The notes below the pieces were generated by a model. That model did not search any database. It saw only the letters and a program-made list of their open reading frames with translations, and was not told the DNA's origin. The position numbers and the translations under genes are program-made. Positions 62,365-64,000 of a stretch of 64,000 nt of DNA are shown one piece after another (positions within the stretch are counted from its first letter, which is position 1; every line of letters starts with the position of its first letter). Source of the stretch: Mycolicibacterium mengxianglii (GTDB taxonomy: Bacteria; Actinomycetota; Actinomycetes; Mycobacteriales; Mycobacteriaceae); the NCBI RefSeq assembly GCF_015710575.1, contig NZ_CP065373.1:3844001-3908000 (forward strand), read 5' to 3'.

Positions 62365-63451
62365 GGTCCTCCTCGGCATTACGCACGTAGAGCAGTCGGT
62401 CATTCGCTTCGATCGCGTCCACCTCAGGATCGCTGACCTGCTTGAGCCGGCCGCCGCGCACCACACCCAACACGATGTCCTTGAGGTGGCGCGGTGAACC
62501 GCCCACCTCCTTGGGATCCACCTCGCGCTCGGCGATCGCGAAACCCGCATCCGGGGTCAACAGATCCTCGATCAACTCCACGACATTCGGTGTGGTGGTG
62601 GCGATGCCGAGCAATCGACCGGCGGTCTCCGAGGACACCACCACCGAGTCCGCACCCGATTGCTGCAGCAGGTGCTGGTTCTCGGCCTCCCGGATGGAGG
62701 CGATGATTTTCGCTTTCGGCGCGAGCTCACGCGCAGTCAACGTGACGAGCACCGCGGTGGGATCGCTGTTGGTGGCGACGATGATTGCGGCGGCATGCTG
62801 AGCACCGGCCAGCCGGAGCACATCTGAGCGGTTGGCGTCACCGCGCACCGTGACCAAACCCGCCTGGCTGGCCCGGTCCAATGACGCCTGGTCGGTGTCG
62901 ACGACGACGATGTCGCCGGGCTTGACGTTGTCACCGACCATGGCGGCCACCGCGGTCTTACCCTTTGTGCCGTAGCCGACGACGATGGTGTGGTTGCGCA
63001 CGGAGTTCCTCCATCGCTGGATCTTGAGGGCCTGGCGCGACGCCGCGGTGAGGGTTTCGACGGTGGTCCCGATCAGCACGATCAGGAACGCCACCCGCAA
63101 CGGGGTGATCACCAGCACGTTGATCAGACGGGCCCCAGGGGTGACCGGCGTGATATCGCCGTAGCCGGTGGTCGACAGCGACACCGTCGCGTAGTAGAGG
63201 CAGTCCAGGAATGACAGCCCCCCGGCGACCGGCTCGCTACCGATATCGCGGTAGCCGTCGCGATCGAGGTAGACGATCAGAACCGCGGCGAACAACGCCA
63301 ATAGCGCGTACAGCACCCGCATGACGATCTTGCGAGCAGGGCTGATGTAGTTCTCCGGGATATGGAGATATTCGACCAGCGCCGCATCCGGCTTTGCGGT
63401 CAGCGCTTCGTCGAGACGGCCGAGCCTGCGCCGCAGCCTATTCTTGGCCAC
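62357..63451 (-). CDS. Potassium channel with RCK (TrkA-N) domain (Rv3200c-like)
   Basis: 364 residues. Two membrane helices (VLYALLALFAAVLIVYLD and LINVLVITPLRVAFLIVLIG) flank the pore loop and selectivity filter STTGYGDITP. Residues 150-290 are an RCK/TrkA-N Rossmann domain (TIVVGYGTKGKTAVAAMVGD) with further TrkA-C sequence. It should form ligand-gated K+ channels. It is co-transcribed with nudC, an association conserved in mycobacteria. Confidence 0.9.
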   Translation of the reverse strand: MAKNRLRRRLGRLDEALTAKPDAALVEYLHIPENYISPARKIVMRVLYALLALFAAVLIVYLDRDGYRDIGSEPVAGGLSFLDCLYYATVSLSTTGYGDITPVTPGARLINVLVITPLRVAFLIVLIGTTVETLTAASRQALKIQRWRNSVRNHTIVVGYGTKGKTAVAAMVGDNVKPGDIVVVDTDQASLDRASQAGLVTVRGDANRSDVLRLAGAQHAAAIIVATNSDPTAVLVTLTARELAPKAKIIASIREAENQHLLQQSGADSVVVSSETAGRLLGIATTTPNVVELIEDLLTPDAGFAIAEREVDPKEVGGSPRHLKDIVLGVVRGGRLKQVSDPEVDAIEANDRLLYVRNAEEDRG

Positions 63452-63543
63452 GGCGCTCCACTGCCGAACCCGGACCGAATTCCGGCTTCATCTTCGCGTC
63501 ATCCCGGCGCACGACATCATGTAACCATGAAGCAGAGGACACC

Positions 63544-63930
63544 ATGACCCCGAACACTCTCGAGCGCATCACCCACACCCGCGCCTACCGACTGGCCGCC
63601 ATGCTCACCGGGATCGGCGTCTTGCATTTCGTCGCACCCAAACCTTTCGATTCGATCATTCCCGCTGAGTTGCCCGGCAGCGCACGGTTCTACACCTACG
63701 CCTCCGGCGTCGCCGAACTCGGCACCGCCGCGCTGCTGGTGCCGCCGAGCACCCGCCGCCTGGGCGCCCTGGCCGCGGTGGTGCTGTTCATCGGGGTGTT
63801 CCCGGGCAACGTGAACATGGTGCGGCTGTGGTGGGACAAGTCGTGGCCGATGCGCCTGGTGGCGATTGCCCGGCTGCCGCTGCAGGTCCCGATGATCACG
63901 TCAGCGCTGAAGGTCCGGCGGGAGTCGTGA
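63544..63930 (+). CDS. DoxX-like small membrane protein
   Basis: 128 residues with four membrane segments (AAMLTGIGVLHFVAPKPFDS, GVAELGTAALLVPPSTRR, LGALAAVVLFIGVFPGNVNM, LVAIARLPLQVPMITSAL). The GVLHF and GNVNM segments resemble the DoxX-like family. The function of these small proteins is unclear. The ATG at 63544 follows AGAGGACACC and fits better than longer frames. Confidence 0.75.
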   Translation: MTPNTLERITHTRAYRLAAMLTGIGVLHFVAPKPFDSIIPAELPGSARFYTYASGVAELGTAALLVPPSTRRLGALAAVVLFIGVFPGNVNMVRLWWDKSWPMRLVAIARLPLQVPMITSALKVRRES

Positions 63931-64000
63931 CGGAATCGGGCCCAGAATCCGGCTGGGGTCCCGTTACCAGTGCAATCAGCTCGTCGCGACCCGGCAGCAC
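63901..64000 (-). CDS. C-terminal tail of a gene running off the window (probable helicase, Rv3201c-like)
   Basis: On the minus strand a frame open from the window edge reads VLPGRDELIALVTGPQPDSG and ends at a TGA at 63901-63903. In M. tuberculosis the gene next to the K+ channel is an AddA/UvrD-type helicase on this strand, so this is probably its last 33 codons. It overlaps the end of the DoxX-like gene by about 30 bases, tail to tail. Only position supports the identity. Confidence 0.4.

Overview
The window looks like the chromosome of a mycobacterium (Mycobacterium/Mycolicibacterium sensu lato). The DNA is GC-rich. From about 47.7 to 64 kb the gene order matches, as I recall it, the M. 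tuberculosis Rv3193c-Rv3201c block: UPF0182 membrane protein, PDZ/Lon-like protease, DUF2342 zincin-like protein, Rv3196-type protein, ABC1 kinase, whiB7, uvrD2, mycoredoxin, nudC, K+ channel and a helicase tail. Two inserts stand out there: an MFS transporter fused to a winged-helix tail, and a 59/61-bp tandem repeat. whiB7 keeps its long leader with an upstream ORF, an attenuator-like hairpin and an AT-rich promoter.

Layout. 0-5.5 kb: the start of a minus-strand gene, a DUF2252 protein, a divergent DJ-1/MocR pair, an FMN glutamate-synthase-like oxidoreductase. 5.5-15.7 kb: a tightly overlapping minus-strand catabolic operon (FMN reductase, flavin reductase, peptide-type ABC importer, amidase, NtaA/DmoA-type monooxygenase, an unknown protein), followed by an Lrp regulator. 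It probably imports and degrades an amide- or heteroatom-containing compound. 16-19.5 kb: a 46-codon ORF plus zinc alcohol dehydrogenase, a Na+/H+ antiporter and an MFS remnant. 19.6-22.2 kb: a frameshifted glutamine-synthetase-like gene and a MetX-like hydrolase. 22.3-29.6 kb: a seven-gene operon that reads as an N-methylglutamate pathway for methylamine: GMA synthetase, three-subunit N-methylglutamate synthase, one FAD amine dehydrogenase/oxidase, then mycothiol-dependent formaldehyde disposal.

30-34.6 kb is a sulfane-sulfur/persulfide module: TauE/SafE exporter, a 30-residue Cys-rich protein, a CstB-like persulfide dioxygenase-rhodanese, a membrane rhodanese and a CstR-type repressor. Four ATACCCC-type palindromes lie in its promoters. 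A decayed IS110-family copy now separates the repressor from its promoter.

34.9-45.6 kb is a genomic island in the initiator tRNA-fMet gene, bounded by 45-bp identical repeats of the tRNA 3' part. No intact integrase is visible. It carries a FusB-like (FBP) protein, a resolvase remnant with a hexanucleotide expansion, quinone reductase, LLM, SDR and VOC enzymes, an Rrf2 regulator, an MmyB-like regulator and an IS3 remnant. Two island promoters contain paired copies of a 19-bp palindrome TGTAACN7GTTACA with one copy exactly between -35 and -10, probably an Rrf2 regulon. Several island genes are decayed by nonsense codons.

45.6-47.7 kb holds the tRNA, a berberine-bridge-type oxidase and an unassigned stretch. 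All functional assignments come from reading the sequence and recalled family knowledge; no database search was run.
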